Of a stretch of 61,610 nt of DNA, positions 33,640-42,621 are shown in pieces. Where the stretch lies: the NCBI RefSeq assembly GCF_020639365.1, contig NZ_JAINUL010000001.1, forward strand, positions 6,561,157-6,622,766. Direction: 5' to 3'. Position 1 is the first letter of the stretch. Every line of letters begins with the position of its first letter. A program made the translations under genes and the position numbers. This stretch comes from Streptomyces flavotricini (GTDB taxonomy: Bacteria > Actinomycetota > Actinomycetes > Streptomycetales > Streptomycetaceae). Below the pieces are notes generated by a model, which was not told the origin of the DNA, ran no database searches, and was given only the letters and a program-made list of their open reading frames with translations.

Positions 33640-33688
33640 CGGCGGAGGGGCCGGCCCGGACGTGGTGTCCGGGCCGGCCCCTCCGCCG
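33640..33688. terminator. Perfect 22-bp bidirectional hairpin
   Basis: Arms 33640-33661 and 33667-33688 are perfectly complementary around GTGGT. It lies between the YeaQ-like gene and convergent tyrS and could end both transcripts. Its core shares GGGGCCGGCCCGG with the hairpin at 27271. Confidence 0.85.
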
Positions 33689-33712
33689 CGTTCGGGCGTC
33701 AGGCCCCGGGCG

Positions 33713-34978
33713 TCAGCCCGTGACCTCGACCGCCGCCAGGTTCTTCTTGCCGCGCCGCAGCACCAGCCAGCGCCCGTGCAGCAGCTCCTCCCGGGCGGGG
33801 ACCGCGTCCTCGGCGGTGACCTTCGCGTTGTTCACGTAGGCGCCGCCCTCCTTCACGGTCCGGCGGCCGGCCGACTTGCTCGCCACCAGCCCGGTCTCCG
33901 CGAGCAGGTCCACCACCAGACCGAGCTCGGCGACCCGGGCGTGCGGCAGCTCGGACAGGGCCGCGGCCAGCGTGGCCTCGTCCAGGTCCGCCAGCTCGCC
34001 CTGGCCGAACAGCGCCTTCGACGCGGCGATCACGGCCGCGCACTGGTCGGCGCCGTGCACCAGCGTGGTCAGCTCCTCCGCCAGTGCCCGCTGGGCGGCG
34101 CGCGCCTGCGGCCGCTCGGCGGTCTGCGCCTCCAGCTCCTCCAGCTCTTCGCGGGACTTGAAGGACAGGATCCGCATGTAGGTGGAGATGTCCCGGTCGT
34201 CCACGTTCAGCCAGAACTGGTAGAACGCGTACGGGGTGGTCATCTCCGGGTCGAGCCACACGGCCCCGCTCTCGGACTTGCCGAACTTGGTGCCGTCCGC
34301 CTTGACCATCAGCGGGGTCGCCAGCGCGTGCACGACCGCGCCCGGCTCGACCCGGTGGATCAGGTCGAGCCCGGCCGTCAGGTTGCCCCACTGGTCGGAG
34401 CCGCCCTGCTGCAGCACGCAGCCGTAGCGCCGGTACAGCTCCAGGAAGTCCATGCCCTGGAGCAGCTGGTAGCTGAACTCGGTGTAGCTGATGCCCTGGT
34501 CGGAGTCGAGCCGCTTGGCGACCGAGTCCTTCGTCAGCATCTTGTTGACGCGGAAGTGCTTGCCGATGTCCCGCAGGAACTCGATGGCGGACATGCCCGC
34601 CGTCCAGTCCAGGTTGTTCACCATGAGCGCCGCGTTCTCGCCCTCGAACGACAGGAACGGCTCGATCTGGGTGCGCAGCCGGGCCACCCAGTTCGCGATC
34701 GTCTCCGGGTCGTTCAGCGTCCGCTCGGCGGTCGGCCGGGGGTCGCCGATCTGACCGGTGGCCCCGCCGACCAGCGCCAGCGGCCGGTGCCCGGCCTGCT
34801 GGAGCCGGCGTACGGTCAGCACCTGCACGAGGTGTCCCACGTGCAGGGAGGCCGCCGTCGGGTCGAAGCCGCAATAGAAGGTGACCGGACCGTCCGCGAA
34901 CGCCTTGCGGAGCGCTTCTTCGTCGGTGGACTGGGCGAACAGCCCGCGCCACTTCAACTCGTCGACGATGTCCGTCAC
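33713..34978 (-). CDS. tyrS: Tyrosyl-tRNA synthetase
   Basis: A 421-residue class I synthetase that charges tRNA-Tyr. The HIGH motif appears as SLHVGHL (about residue 46), the KMSKS loop as KFGKS (about 231), with QQGGSDQWGNLTAG (about 190) between. An S4 RNA-binding domain occupies the C-terminus (VASKSAGRRTVKEGGAYVNN). GTG 34978 follows AAGGAG. In S. coelicolor it is SCO1818 (recalled). No T-box leader is apparent in the 57-nt upstream gap. Confidence 0.95.
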   Translation of the reverse strand: MTDIVDELKWRGLFAQSTDEEALRKAFADGPVTFYCGFDPTAASLHVGHLVQVLTVRRLQQAGHRPLALVGGATGQIGDPRPTAERTLNDPETIANWVARLRTQIEPFLSFEGENAALMVNNLDWTAGMSAIEFLRDIGKHFRVNKMLTKDSVAKRLDSDQGISYTEFSYQLLQGMDFLELYRRYGCVLQQGGSDQWGNLTAGLDLIHRVEPGAVVHALATPLMVKADGTKFGKSESGAVWLDPEMTTPYAFYQFWLNVDDRDISTYMRILSFKSREELEELEAQTAERPQARAAQRALAEELTTLVHGADQCAAVIAASKALFGQGELADLDEATLAAALSELPHARVAELGLVVDLLAETGLVASKSAGRRTVKEGGAYVNNAKVTAEDAVPAREELLHGRWLVLRRGKKNLAAVEVTG

Positions 34979-35035
34979 GGTTTCTCGACTCCTTCGAATG
35001 GTTCTGCGTCGCGCCGAGGATTCAGTCTAGGTGGA

Positions 35036-36424
35036 TCAGACGCCCTTGCTGACCGAGCTCATGTTGAAGTCCGGGATGCGCAGCGCGGGCATCGCGGCCC
35101 GGGTGAACCAGTCGCTCCACTCGCGCGGCAGGGTCTTCTCGGTCCGGCCCGCCTCCGTGGCCCGCGACAGCAGGTCCACCGGCGATTCGTTGAACCGGAA
35201 GTTGTTCACCTCGCCCACGACCCGGCCGTTCTCCACCAGGTAGACGCCGTCCCGGGTCAGGCCCGTGAGCAGCAGCGTCGCCGGGTCGACCTCGCGGATG
35301 TACCAGAGGCAGGTCAGCAGCAGACCCCGCTCGGTGGAGGCCACCATCTCCTCCAGCGAGCGGTCGCCGCCGCCGTCCAGGATCAGGTTCCCGAAGCCCG
35401 GCGCGACCGGCATCCCGGTCATGGCCGCGCTGTGCCGGGTCGTGGTCAGCCGGGCCAGCTCGCCGTCGCGGATCCACTCGGTGGCCGGGACCGGCAGGCC
35501 GTTGTCGAAGACGGAGGCGTCGTCGCCCGAGCTGTGCGCGATCACGAACGGCGCGGACTCCAGGCCCGGCGCGTTCGGATCGCTGCGCAGGGTCAGCGGC
35601 AGCCGGGACAGCTTCTCGCCGAGCCGCGTGCCGCCCCCGGGCTTGGAGAAGACCGTGCGGCCCTCCACCGCGTCCCGGGCCGCCGCGGACCACATCTGGT
35701 AGATCAGGAGGTCGGCCACCGCGGTCGGCGGCAGCAGGGTCTCGTACCGGCCGGCGGGCAGGTCGATCTTCCGCTCCGCCCAGCCCAGCCGTACGGCCAG
35801 CTCGGCGTCCAGCACGGTCGGGTCCACGTCCTTGAAGTCCCGGGTGGAGCGGCCGGCCCAGGCCGAGCGCTGCCGGTCGGGGGACTTGGCGTTGAGCTCC
35901 AGGGTGCCGTTCGGCTGGTCGTGGCGCAGCCGCAGACCGGTCGAGGTGCCGACGTACGTGGAGACCAGCTCGTGGTTGGCGAAGCCGTACAGCTCCCGGC
36001 CGCCCGCGCGGGCCCGGGCGAAGGCCTCGCCGAGGGCCGGGGCGAAGTCCGCGAACACCGCCGAGGAGGTCTCGGCCGGCGCTTCGGTGAAGTCCGGCGA
36101 GGCCGGGGTCCCGGTGACCGGCGGCTGGGCGTCCTCCGCGGGGCCGGCCCCGCGGGCCGCGGCTTCGGCGGCGCGGACCAGCGGCTCCAGGTCCTCGGCG
36201 GTCACGGCGGAGCGCGACACGACCCCCGAGGCCGTGCCCTCCTTGCCGTCGACGGTGGCGATGACCGTCAGGGTCCGGCCCCGGGTGACGCCGTTGGTGG
36301 TGAGCGCGTTGCCCGCCCAGCGCAGGTTGGCCGTCGACTGCTCGTCGGCGATGACGACGCAGCCGTCGGCGGTGGACAGCTCCAGCGCGCGCTCGACGAT
36401 CTCGTGGGGCTTCGTACGGCTCAT
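35036..36424 (-). CDS. tldE: TldE/PmbA-family metallopeptidase subunit
   Basis: A 462-residue TldE/PmbA protein. With TldD it forms a heteromeric protease that degrades unfolded peptides and in some hosts trims leader peptides of antibiotics. No HExxxH motif is seen, as expected, since TldE is the non-metal subunit. Characteristic parts are VADLLIYQMWSAAARDAVEG, GELARLTTTRHSAAMTG and the C-terminal ALRIPDFNMSSVSKG. ATG 36424 overlaps the tldD stop by 3 nt (ATGA). Confidence 0.9.
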   Translation of the reverse strand: MSRTKPHEIVERALELSTADGCVVIADEQSTANLRWAGNALTTNGVTRGRTLTVIATVDGKEGTASGVVSRSAVTAEDLEPLVRAAEAAARGAGPAEDAQPPVTGTPASPDFTEAPAETSSAVFADFAPALGEAFARARAGGRELYGFANHELVSTYVGTSTGLRLRHDQPNGTLELNAKSPDRQRSAWAGRSTRDFKDVDPTVLDAELAVRLGWAERKIDLPAGRYETLLPPTAVADLLIYQMWSAAARDAVEGRTVFSKPGGGTRLGEKLSRLPLTLRSDPNAPGLESAPFVIAHSSGDDASVFDNGLPVPATEWIRDGELARLTTTRHSAAMTGMPVAPGFGNLILDGGGDRSLEEMVASTERGLLLTCLWYIREVDPATLLLTGLTRDGVYLVENGRVVGEVNNFRFNESPVDLLSRATEAGRTEKTLPREWSDWFTRAAMPALRIPDFNMSSVSKGV

Positions 36425-37944
36425 CGGCCGGCCTCCTGCGTGGTGTTCAGGATGTTCACGTCGCGGAACAGCGCGGACGGGCAGCCGTGCGAGACGGCCG
36501 CGACCTGGCCCGGCTGGGCCTTGCCGCAGTTGAAGGCGCCGCCGAGGACGTACGTCTGCGGGCCGCCGACCTTCTCCATCGAGCCCCAGAAGTCTGTGGT
36601 CGTGGCCTGGTAGGCGACGTCGCGCAGTTGCCCGGCCAGCCTGCCGTTCTCGATCCGGAAGAACCGCTGCCCGGTGAACTGGAAGTTGTAGCGCTGCATG
36701 TCGATCGACCAGGAGCGGTCGCCGACCACGTAGATGCCGCGCTCCACCCCGCCGATCAGGTCCTCGGTGGACAGCCCGCCCGGATCCGGCTGGAGCGAGA
36801 CGTTCGCCATCCGCTGGACCGGCACGTGTCCGGGGGAGTCGGCGAAGGCGCAGCCGTTGGAGCGGCCCAGGTCGGTGAGTTTCGCGATCCGCCGGTCCAG
36901 CTGGTAGCCGACCAGGGTGCCGTCCTTGACCAGGTCCCAGCTCTGCGCCTGGACGCCCTCGTCGTCGAAGCCGACGGTGGCGAGCCCGTGCTCGGCGGTG
37001 CGGTCACCGGTCACGTTCATGATGGGGGAGCCGTACTTGAGCTTGCCCAGCTGGTCGAAGGTGGCGAAGGAGGTCCCCGCGTACGCCGCCTCGTAACCCA
37101 GCGCCCGGTCGAGTTCGGTGGCGTGCCCGATGGACTCGTGGATGGTGAGCCACAGGTTGGACGGGTCCACGACCAGGTCGTAGCGACCGGCCTCGACGCT
37201 CGGCGCCCGCATCTTCTCGGCGAGCAGTACGGGGATCTGCTCCAGCTCGGAGTCCCAGTCCCAGCCGGTGCCGGTCAGGTACTCCCAGCCGCGCCCGGCC
37301 GGCGGGGCGATGGTGCGCATCGAGTCGAACTCGCCGGTGGTGGCGTCCACGGCCACCGCGGTGAGCTGCGGGTGGATCCGTACGCGCTGCTGCGTGGTCA
37401 TGGTGCCGGCGGTGTCGGCGTAGAACTTGTTCTCGTGGACGGCGAGCAGCGAGGCGTCGACGTGCGCCACCCCGTCGGCGGCCAGCAGCCGCGCGCTCCA
37501 GTCGGCGAGCAGGGCCGCCTTCTGCGCGTCCGGCACCTCGAACGGGTCGACGTCGTACGCGGAGATCCACGTCTTGTCGGCGTGCACCGGCTCGTCGGCG
37601 AGCTCCACCCGCTCGTTCGACCCGGCGGCCTTGATGACCTGCGCGGACAGCTTCGCCATGGCCACGGCCTGCGAGGCCACCTTGGCGGCGCCGTCCATGG
37701 TCAGGTCCACACCGGAGGCGAACCCCCAGCTGCCCCCGTGCACCACCCGGACCGCGTACCCGAGGTCGGTGGTGTCGGAACTGCCCGAGGGCTTGGCGTC
37801 CCGGAGCCGCCAGGCGGCGCTCCGGATCCGTTCGAGCCGGAAGTCGGCATGGTCGCAGCCGAGCGCGCGGGCCCGGGCGAGCGCCGCGTCGGCGAGCGCC
37901 CGCAGGGGCAGCGCGGTGAAGGCCGCGTCGATGGAATGGGGCAC
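36421..37944 (-). CDS. tldD: TldD-family zinc metallopeptidase subunit
   Basis: A 507-residue TldD protein with the metal motif TIHESIGHATELDRALGYE (HExxxH, about residue 273). Other conserved parts are PSNLWLTIHE just before it, FDDEGVQAQSWDLVKDG, and the Cys-containing NCGKAQPGQ near the C-terminus. GTG 37944 follows GGGAGGA. It is translationally coupled to tldE. Such pairs are widespread housekeeping proteases, so a peptide-antibiotic role is not implied. Confidence 0.92.
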   Translation of the reverse strand: MPHSIDAAFTALPLRALADAALARARALGCDHADFRLERIRSAAWRLRDAKPSGSSDTTDLGYAVRVVHGGSWGFASGVDLTMDGAAKVASQAVAMAKLSAQVIKAAGSNERVELADEPVHADKTWISAYDVDPFEVPDAQKAALLADWSARLLAADGVAHVDASLLAVHENKFYADTAGTMTTQQRVRIHPQLTAVAVDATTGEFDSMRTIAPPAGRGWEYLTGTGWDWDSELEQIPVLLAEKMRAPSVEAGRYDLVVDPSNLWLTIHESIGHATELDRALGYEAAYAGTSFATFDQLGKLKYGSPIMNVTGDRTAEHGLATVGFDDEGVQAQSWDLVKDGTLVGYQLDRRIAKLTDLGRSNGCAFADSPGHVPVQRMANVSLQPDPGGLSTEDLIGGVERGIYVVGDRSWSIDMQRYNFQFTGQRFFRIENGRLAGQLRDVAYQATTTDFWGSMEKVGGPQTYVLGGAFNCGKAQPGQVAAVSHGCPSALFRDVNILNTTQEAGR

Positions 37945-38004
37945 GGTGGTCCTCCCGGGGTCGGGGCCGGTCGCCTCGATCATGTCGCGCTCGAGGCTCT
38001 TGTG

Positions 38005-38022
38005 CCTACATCTTTCTGTAGG
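38005..38022. promoter_or_regulatory. Inverted repeat in the tldD/fabG divergent region
   Basis: CCTACA (38005-38010) and TGTAGG (38017-38022) form a 6-bp inverted repeat with TCTTTC between, in the 185-bp divergent region. A -10-like TAGGTT (38091-38096) precedes fabG. Could be a repressor site or a short leader hairpin. Confidence 0.35.
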
Positions 38023-38129
38023 GACTCGACAGAGCCCGTACCGAGGCCCTGTGGGAGATCGATTCTCCGCTCGGGGGACCTGGCCTATAGGTTTTTGGTA
38101 CTCAGACAGCTAGTCGAAAGGGTGATCCG

Positions 38130-38849
38130 TTGAGCCGCTCGGTTCTCGTCACCGGAGGAAACCGGGGCATCGGCCTCGCCATCGCCCGAGCCTTCGCGCA
38201 GGCCGGCGACAAGGTCGCGATCACGTACCGGTCGGGTGAGCCGCCGCAGGAGCTCACCGCGCTCGGCGTCCTGGCGGTCCGCTGCGACATCACCGACTCC
38301 GAGCAGGTGGAGCAGGCCTACAAGGAGATCGAGGACGCGCACGGCGCGGTCGAGGTGCTGGTGGCCAACGCCGGCATCACCAAGGACACGCTGCTCATGC
38401 GCATGTCCGAGGAGGACTTCGCGTCCGTCGTCGACACCAACCTCACCGGCACCTTCCGGGTGGTCAAGCGTGCGAACCGTGGCATGCTGCGTGCCAAGAA
38501 GGGCCGCGTCGTCCTGATCTCCTCGGTCGTCGGGCTGCTGGGCTCGGCGGGCCAGGCCAACTACGCCGCCTCCAAGGCGGCGCTGGTCGGCTTCGCCCGC
38601 TCCCTCGCCCGTGAGCTCGGCTCGCGCAACATCACCTTCAATGTCGTGGCCCCCGGTTTCGTGGACACCGACATGACGAAGGTGCTCACCGACGAGCAGC
38701 GCGCGGGCATCGTCGGCCAGGTACCGCTGGGCCGCTACGCGCAGCCCGAGGAGATCGCGGCAGCCGTGAGCTTCCTGGCGTCCGACGACGCCGCGTACAT
38801 CACAGGAGCCGTCATTCCCGTTGACGGCGGATTGGGCATGGGTCACTGA
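38130..38849 (+). CDS. fabG: 3-oxoacyl-ACP reductase FabG
   Basis: A 239-residue SDR reductase of type II fatty acid synthesis, reducing 3-ketoacyl-ACP with NADPH. Cofactor motif TGGNRGIG (about residues 8-15), catalytic Ser in LISSVVG, YAASK as the YxxxK pair, and the late ITGAVIPVDGGLGMGH. TTG 38130 has GAAAGGGTGA upstream and no better start is in frame. It lies 5 nt before fabI, making the elongation-cycle pair recalled as SCO1815/1814. Confidence 0.93.
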   Translation: MSRSVLVTGGNRGIGLAIARAFAQAGDKVAITYRSGEPPQELTALGVLAVRCDITDSEQVEQAYKEIEDAHGAVEVLVANAGITKDTLLMRMSEEDFASVVDTNLTGTFRVVKRANRGMLRAKKGRVVLISSVVGLLGSAGQANYAASKAALVGFARSLARELGSRNITFNVVAPGFVDTDMTKVLTDEQRAGIVGQVPLGRYAQPEEIAAAVSFLASDDAAYITGAVIPVDGGLGMGH

Positions 38850-38854
38850 TCACC

Positions 38855-39625
38855 ATGAGCGGAATTCTCGACGGCAAGCGCATCCTCATCACCGGGGTGC
38901 TGATGGAGTCGTCCATCGCCTTCCACGCCGCCAAGCTGGCCCAGGAGCAGGGCGCCGAGGTCATCCTCACCGCGTGGCCGCGTCCGACGCTGACCGAGCG
39001 CATCGCCAAGAAGCTGCCGAAGCCGGTCAAGGTGATCGAGCTCGACGTCACCAACGACGAGCACCTGGCCCGCCTGGAGGGCCTCGTCCGCGAGGAGCTC
39101 GGCGGCCTCGACGGAGTCCTGCACTCGATCGGTTTCGCGCCGCAGGACGCCCTCGGCGGCAACTTCCTGAACACGCCGTTCGAGTCGGTGGCCACCGCCA
39201 TGCACGTCTCGGCGTTCTCGCTGAAGTCGCTGACCATGGCCTGCAAGCCGCTGTTCCCGGCGGAGGGCGCGGCCGTCGTCGGCCTCACCTTCGACGCGCA
39301 GTTCGCCTGGCCGCAGTACGACTGGATGGGCCCGGCCAAGGCCGCGCTGGAGGCCACCAGCCGCTACCTCGCCCGTGACCTGGGCAAGGAGAACATCCGC
39401 TGCAACCTGGTCTCCGCCGGCCCGCTCGGCTCGATGGCCGCGAAGTCCATCCCGGGCTTCTCGGACCTCGCCGACGTCTGGAACTCCCGCTCGATGCTGG
39501 AGTGGGACATGAGCGACCCGGAGCCGACGGGCAAGGCCGTCGTGGCCCTGCTGTCGGACTGGTTCCCGAAGACCACCGGCGAGATCGTCCACGTGGACGG
39601 CGGCCTGCACGCGATGGGTGCCTGA
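38855..39625 (+). CDS. fabI: Enoyl-ACP reductase FabI/InhA type
   Basis: A 256-residue NADH-dependent enoyl-ACP reductase, the final step of each elongation round. It starts GKRILITGVLMESSIAFHAA (the InhA-like glycine motif), and the active-site Tyr-Lys are in YDWMGPAKAALEA (Y-x6-K spacing). VLHSIGFAPQDALGG and TGEIVHVDGGLHAMGA are family-typical. ATG 38855. Ends before the hairpin at 39682. The target of isoniazid- or triclosan-class inhibitors in other bacteria. Confidence 0.93.
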   Translation: MSGILDGKRILITGVLMESSIAFHAAKLAQEQGAEVILTAWPRPTLTERIAKKLPKPVKVIELDVTNDEHLARLEGLVREELGGLDGVLHSIGFAPQDALGGNFLNTPFESVATAMHVSAFSLKSLTMACKPLFPAEGAAVVGLTFDAQFAWPQYDWMGPAKAALEATSRYLARDLGKENIRCNLVSAGPLGSMAAKSIPGFSDLADVWNSRSMLEWDMSDPEPTGKAVVALLSDWFPKTTGEIVHVDGGLHAMGA

Positions 39626-39681
39626 CTCAGGCATCGGCGGTACCGGCAGTACCCATAGGTACGCGTACGTCCGTACGGCGG

Positions 39682-39713
39682 CGGCCGCGTCTCCCTTCCG
39701 GGAGGCGCGGCCG
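39682..39713 (+). terminator. Hairpin after fabI
   Basis: CGGCCGCGTCTCCC (39682-39695) pairs with GGGAGGCGCGGCCG (39700-39713), with one G-T wobble, around TTCC, 57 nt after the fabI stop. Confidence 0.75.
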
Positions 39714-39868
39714 TCGGCGTATCCGCCGGTGGGGGCGGGGATTCCGGCGGGGCGCTCGATCAGATTTTCGCCCTCCGACCGGATCTTCCCGAGTCGAAAA
39801 CCAGGACAGATGCCTGCAAACTGGCCGAGTCGGGATCTTCCCGGCTCGTGCGGGGAGGAGGTACGGGA

Positions 39869-40327
39869 GTGCGCACGAGGCGGAGCCGAGCGGTATCGCT
39901 GCTGGTGACCTCGGTGGTCCTGACGGGATTCCTGATCCCGGGGGCCGACGCGCAGCCCGAGGGGGGCGAAGGGCTGTCGGGAGGACCGGAGGCGGTGGCC
40001 GTCGTGGAGCCCGCGGTCGCGGAGCCCGCCGCCGTGGACCTCGACGAGATCCCCGCCGAGCCGCCCGTACGGCCCCGACCGCCCGCCGAACGGGAGCTGT
40101 TCGGCGCCGACTGCGAGACCGTGATCGAGGGCTCGCAGGTGACGGCCGCCTGCCAGAACGCCTATCCCGAGACCGACCTCCTGCGCCTGCACGTGGAATG
40201 CGACCGCTGGTGGGACGTGGACGCGGACAGCGCCGCCGTCGCCCTGCCGCCGGCCGGCCGCATCGAGCTGACCAGCCGCTGCTGGAAGGAGGTCCGCTCG
40301 GCCTGGGTCACCCACCAGCGGCCGTGA
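39869..40327 (+). CDS. Secreted cysteine-containing protein of unknown function
   Basis: A 152-residue protein with a signal peptide (VRTRRSRAVSLLVTSVVLTG, cleavage probably after PGADA near residue 28), an acidic Pro/Ala-rich stretch, then a globular part with four cysteines (FGADCETVIEGSQVTAACQN, HVECDRWW, TSRCWKEV) likely forming two disulfides. GTG 39869 has GGAGGAGG upstream. A 10-bp hairpin at 39826-39848 precedes it. Family not recognised. Confidence 0.72.
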   Translation: MRTRRSRAVSLLVTSVVLTGFLIPGADAQPEGGEGLSGGPEAVAVVEPAVAEPAAVDLDEIPAEPPVRPRPPAERELFGADCETVIEGSQVTAACQNAYPETDLLRLHVECDRWWDVDADSAAVALPPAGRIELTSRCWKEVRSAWVTHQRP

Positions 40328-40349
40328 CCCCACCGGGCCGTGCGCGCTC

Positions 40350-41021
40350 CTACTTCCCGCCGAGGCACGCGAACGGGTAGCCCGCCGCCTCCGAGGCCGC
40401 GGTGTCCCCGTCCCCGCGCCGGATCGCCTCGATCAGCCGCGCGTGATCCAGGTGCGCCGCGGGATCCAGCTCCGTGCCCACGTCCGTGCGCAGCCAGTCC
40501 GCGACCAGGTCGCCGAGGTCCGCGTACAGCTCGATGAGCACCTCGTTCTGCGAGGCCGCCACCACCGCCATGTGCAGGGCGACGTCCGCCGCCACGAACC
40601 GCTCCGCGTCCCCGCTCGCCCAGGCCTCCTCGCGCCGCGCCAGCAGCGCGTCCAGCTGACCCAGGTCCCGCTCGGTGCGCCGCTCCGCCGCCAGCCGGGC
40701 CGCCGCGGACTCCAGCGTCGAGCGGAGCTCGGCGATGTGCCGCGGGTCGGCGCCCGCGAAGCGGCGGTGCATCACCCCGGCCAGCTCACTGGTGGCGATG
40801 ACGTACGTCCCCGAGCCCTGCCGGATGTCCAGCAGCCCGTTGTGCGCCAGCGCCCGGACGGCCTCCCGGACGGTGTTGCGGGCGACGCCCAGCAGTTCGA
40901 CGAGCTCCGGCTCGGTGGGGATGCGGGCCCCGACGGGCCATTCGCCGGAGGTGATCTGGTTCCGGAGCTGGGCGATCACCTGGTCGACCAGCGCGGATCG
41001 CCGGGGCGAGGTCAGCGGCAT
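40350..41021 (-). CDS. FadR-type GntR transcriptional regulator
   Basis: A 223-residue GntR repressor of the FadR subgroup. The winged helix is IPTEPELVELLGVARNTVRE (about residues 33-52) and the all-helical C-terminal FCD domain contains the metal-binding-like ADVALHMAVVAAS. ATG 41021 has GGAGAGGA upstream; an in-frame start at 41066 is less likely. It is divergent from an MFS gene, with an operator between them; it probably represses that transporter. Confidence 0.88.
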   Translation of the reverse strand: MPLTSPRRSALVDQVIAQLRNQITSGEWPVGARIPTEPELVELLGVARNTVREAVRALAHNGLLDIRQGSGTYVIATSELAGVMHRRFAGADPRHIAELRSTLESAAARLAAERRTERDLGQLDALLARREEAWASGDAERFVAADVALHMAVVAASQNEVLIELYADLGDLVADWLRTDVGTELDPAAHLDHARLIEAIRRGDGDTAASEAAGYPFACLGGK

Positions 41022-41055
41022 ACGGGCGGGTTCCTCTCCAAGTTCAGTCTCGGGG

Positions 41056-41092
41056 GTGACAACCAATCATCCCATGATTCTATGATGGTGTA
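41056..41092 (+). promoter_or_regulatory. Leaderless promoter and GntR operator of the MFS gene
   Basis: -35-like GTGACA (41056-41061) and -10 TATGAT (41081-41086) are followed 6 nt on by ATG 41093, so the mRNA is probably leaderless. Between them, AATCAT-CCC-ATGATT (41065-41079) is a perfect inverted repeat, placed where a repressor would block RNA polymerase. Confidence 0.65.
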
Positions 41093-42412
41093 ATGCCCGA
41101 CGAAGAAATACAGACCCTGAACCGGCCCGAGGCCGCGCGCACCGTACCCGCACCGTCCCGTTCCGCCGCTCCCACGAGCGCGCGAACGGAGCCGACCCCG
41201 GAGCCCTCCTGGCTCGGGCCGGTCCTCATCGTCGGCATCGTGCTGGCCGCCCTCAACCTGCGGCCCGCCATCACCAGCCTCGGCGCCCTCTTCGAGGAGG
41301 TCCGCACGGGCCTCGGCATGAGCGGCACCGTCGCCGGACTGATCACCTCCGTCCCCGCCCTGTGCTTCGCCGTCTTCGGCGTCACCGCGCCGCGGCTCTC
41401 GCGCCGCTTCGGCCCGGCCGCCGTCGTCTGCGCCGGCATGGCCGCCGTCGCAGCCGGGCTGCTGATCAGGCCCTTCGCGCAGGGCGCCGTAGGCTTCCTC
41501 GCCGCCAGCGCGCTGTCCCTGGCGGGCATAGCCCTGACCAACGTGCTGCTCCCGGTCATCGTCAAGCGGCGGTTCCCGGACCGCGTGGGCACCATGACCG
41601 GCCTGTACTCCATGGCCCTGGCCCTCGGCACCTCGCTCGCCGCCGCCGTGACCGTCCCGATGACCTCCGCCCTCGGCGGCAGCTGGCGTACGGGCCTGCT
41701 GGTCTGGGCCGTGCTCGCACTGGTCGCCGTACTGCCCTGGCTGCCCGTCGCGGCGGCCGCCCGCCGGGAGAAGCGGGCCGTCGCCTCCGGCCCCGCCGCG
41801 ACAGTCCGGGCGGACGCGGGCCCGAAGATCGTCCGCAGCCGCACCGCCTGGGCCTTGGCCTGCTACTTCGGCCTCCAGGCCACCGGCGCGTACATCACCA
41901 TGGGCTGGCTCCCGCAGATCTTCCGCGACGCCGGGGTCTCCGCCTCCACCGCCGGTGTCCTGCTGGCCGTCACCATGGTCATGGGCGTTCCGCTCGCCTT
42001 CGTCATCCCCAACCTGGCCGGCCGGATGAAGAACCAGGGGTCCATCGCCGTCACCCTGGGCCTCTTCGGCCTCGTCGGATACACCGGCCTCCACTTCGCC
42101 CCCGCCGGCGGAGCTTGGGCCTGGGCCCTCCTGCTCGGCGTCTCCAACTGCGCCTTCCCCCTCGTCATCACGATGATCGGGCTGCGCGCCAAGTCCCCGG
42201 CCGGCGTGGTCAAGCTGTCCGCCTTCGCCCAGAGCGTCGGCTACCTCATCTCCATCCCCGGACCGCTCCTCATCGGCGCGCTCTACCAGCACAGCGGCGG
42301 CTGGGACCTGCCGCTCGCCGTCATGGCGGGCCTGCTGGTCCCGCAGATCGCGCTGGGCATCCTGGCCGGCCGGGACCGCACGATCGAGGACGAATGCGGC
42401 ATGCGAGACTGA
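41093..42412 (+). CDS. MFS transporter of the CynX/NimT family
   Basis: A 439-residue major-facilitator permease with twelve hydrophobic segments after a ~40-residue polar N-terminus. Landmarks are IVGIVLAALNLRPAITSLGA (first membrane helix with the family NLRPAITS motif) and VKRRFPDRVGTMTGLYSMAL between helices. CynX/NimT members export nitroimidazoles or cyanate or import small anions. It is divergent from a GntR regulator and followed 5 nt later by a microprotein gene. Substrate unknown. Confidence 0.87.
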   Translation: MPDEEIQTLNRPEAARTVPAPSRSAAPTSARTEPTPEPSWLGPVLIVGIVLAALNLRPAITSLGALFEEVRTGLGMSGTVAGLITSVPALCFAVFGVTAPRLSRRFGPAAVVCAGMAAVAAGLLIRPFAQGAVGFLAASALSLAGIALTNVLLPVIVKRRFPDRVGTMTGLYSMALALGTSLAAAVTVPMTSALGGSWRTGLLVWAVLALVAVLPWLPVAAAARREKRAVASGPAATVRADAGPKIVRSRTAWALACYFGLQATGAYITMGWLPQIFRDAGVSASTAGVLLAVTMVMGVPLAFVIPNLAGRMKNQGSIAVTLGLFGLVGYTGLHFAPAGGAWAWALLLGVSNCAFPLVITMIGLRAKSPAGVVKLSAFAQSVGYLISIPGPLLIGALYQHSGGWDLPLAVMAGLLVPQIALGILAGRDRTIEDECGMRD

Positions 42413-42417
42413 GCGGC

Positions 42418-42537
42418 ATGTCGCCCGTACTCGAACCGAACCCGCAGAACAGCCACAAGAAGCTCGGCCTGGTGCTGGGCGCGATGCTGGTCGTGACCGT
42501 GATCATCTCCGTCATCGCGACCGCCGTCTCCCCCTGA
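42418..42537 (+). CDS. SGM_5486-type transporter-associated microprotein
   Basis: A 39-residue protein: MSPVLEPNPQNSHKKLGLVL is followed by a single membrane segment ending ISVIATAVSP. The PNPQN motif, one helix and position right after a CynX-type MFS gene match the SGM_5486 transporter-associated family I recall from Streptomyces. It starts 5 nt past the transporter stop, so probably the two are made together and interact in the membrane. Confidence 0.78.
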   Translation: MSPVLEPNPQNSHKKLGLVLGAMLVVTVIISVIATAVSP

Positions 42538-42621
42538 CGCCCCGGGGGTAGGGGTAACCCCCCAACCCTTAGGGGGCCAGGGTCAGGGTCGACTGGGGTG
42601 TGTCCCGGATGGGCACCGCGC

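Noticed and set aside
33662..36613. 983-codon plus-strand open frame over tyrS and tldE
   Set aside because: Antisense shadow of two clearly identified genes.
36421..37944. Antibiotic-leader-processing locus because of tldD/tldE
   Set aside because: No precursor peptide or biosynthetic genes lie nearby; tldD/tldE pairs are general housekeeping proteases.
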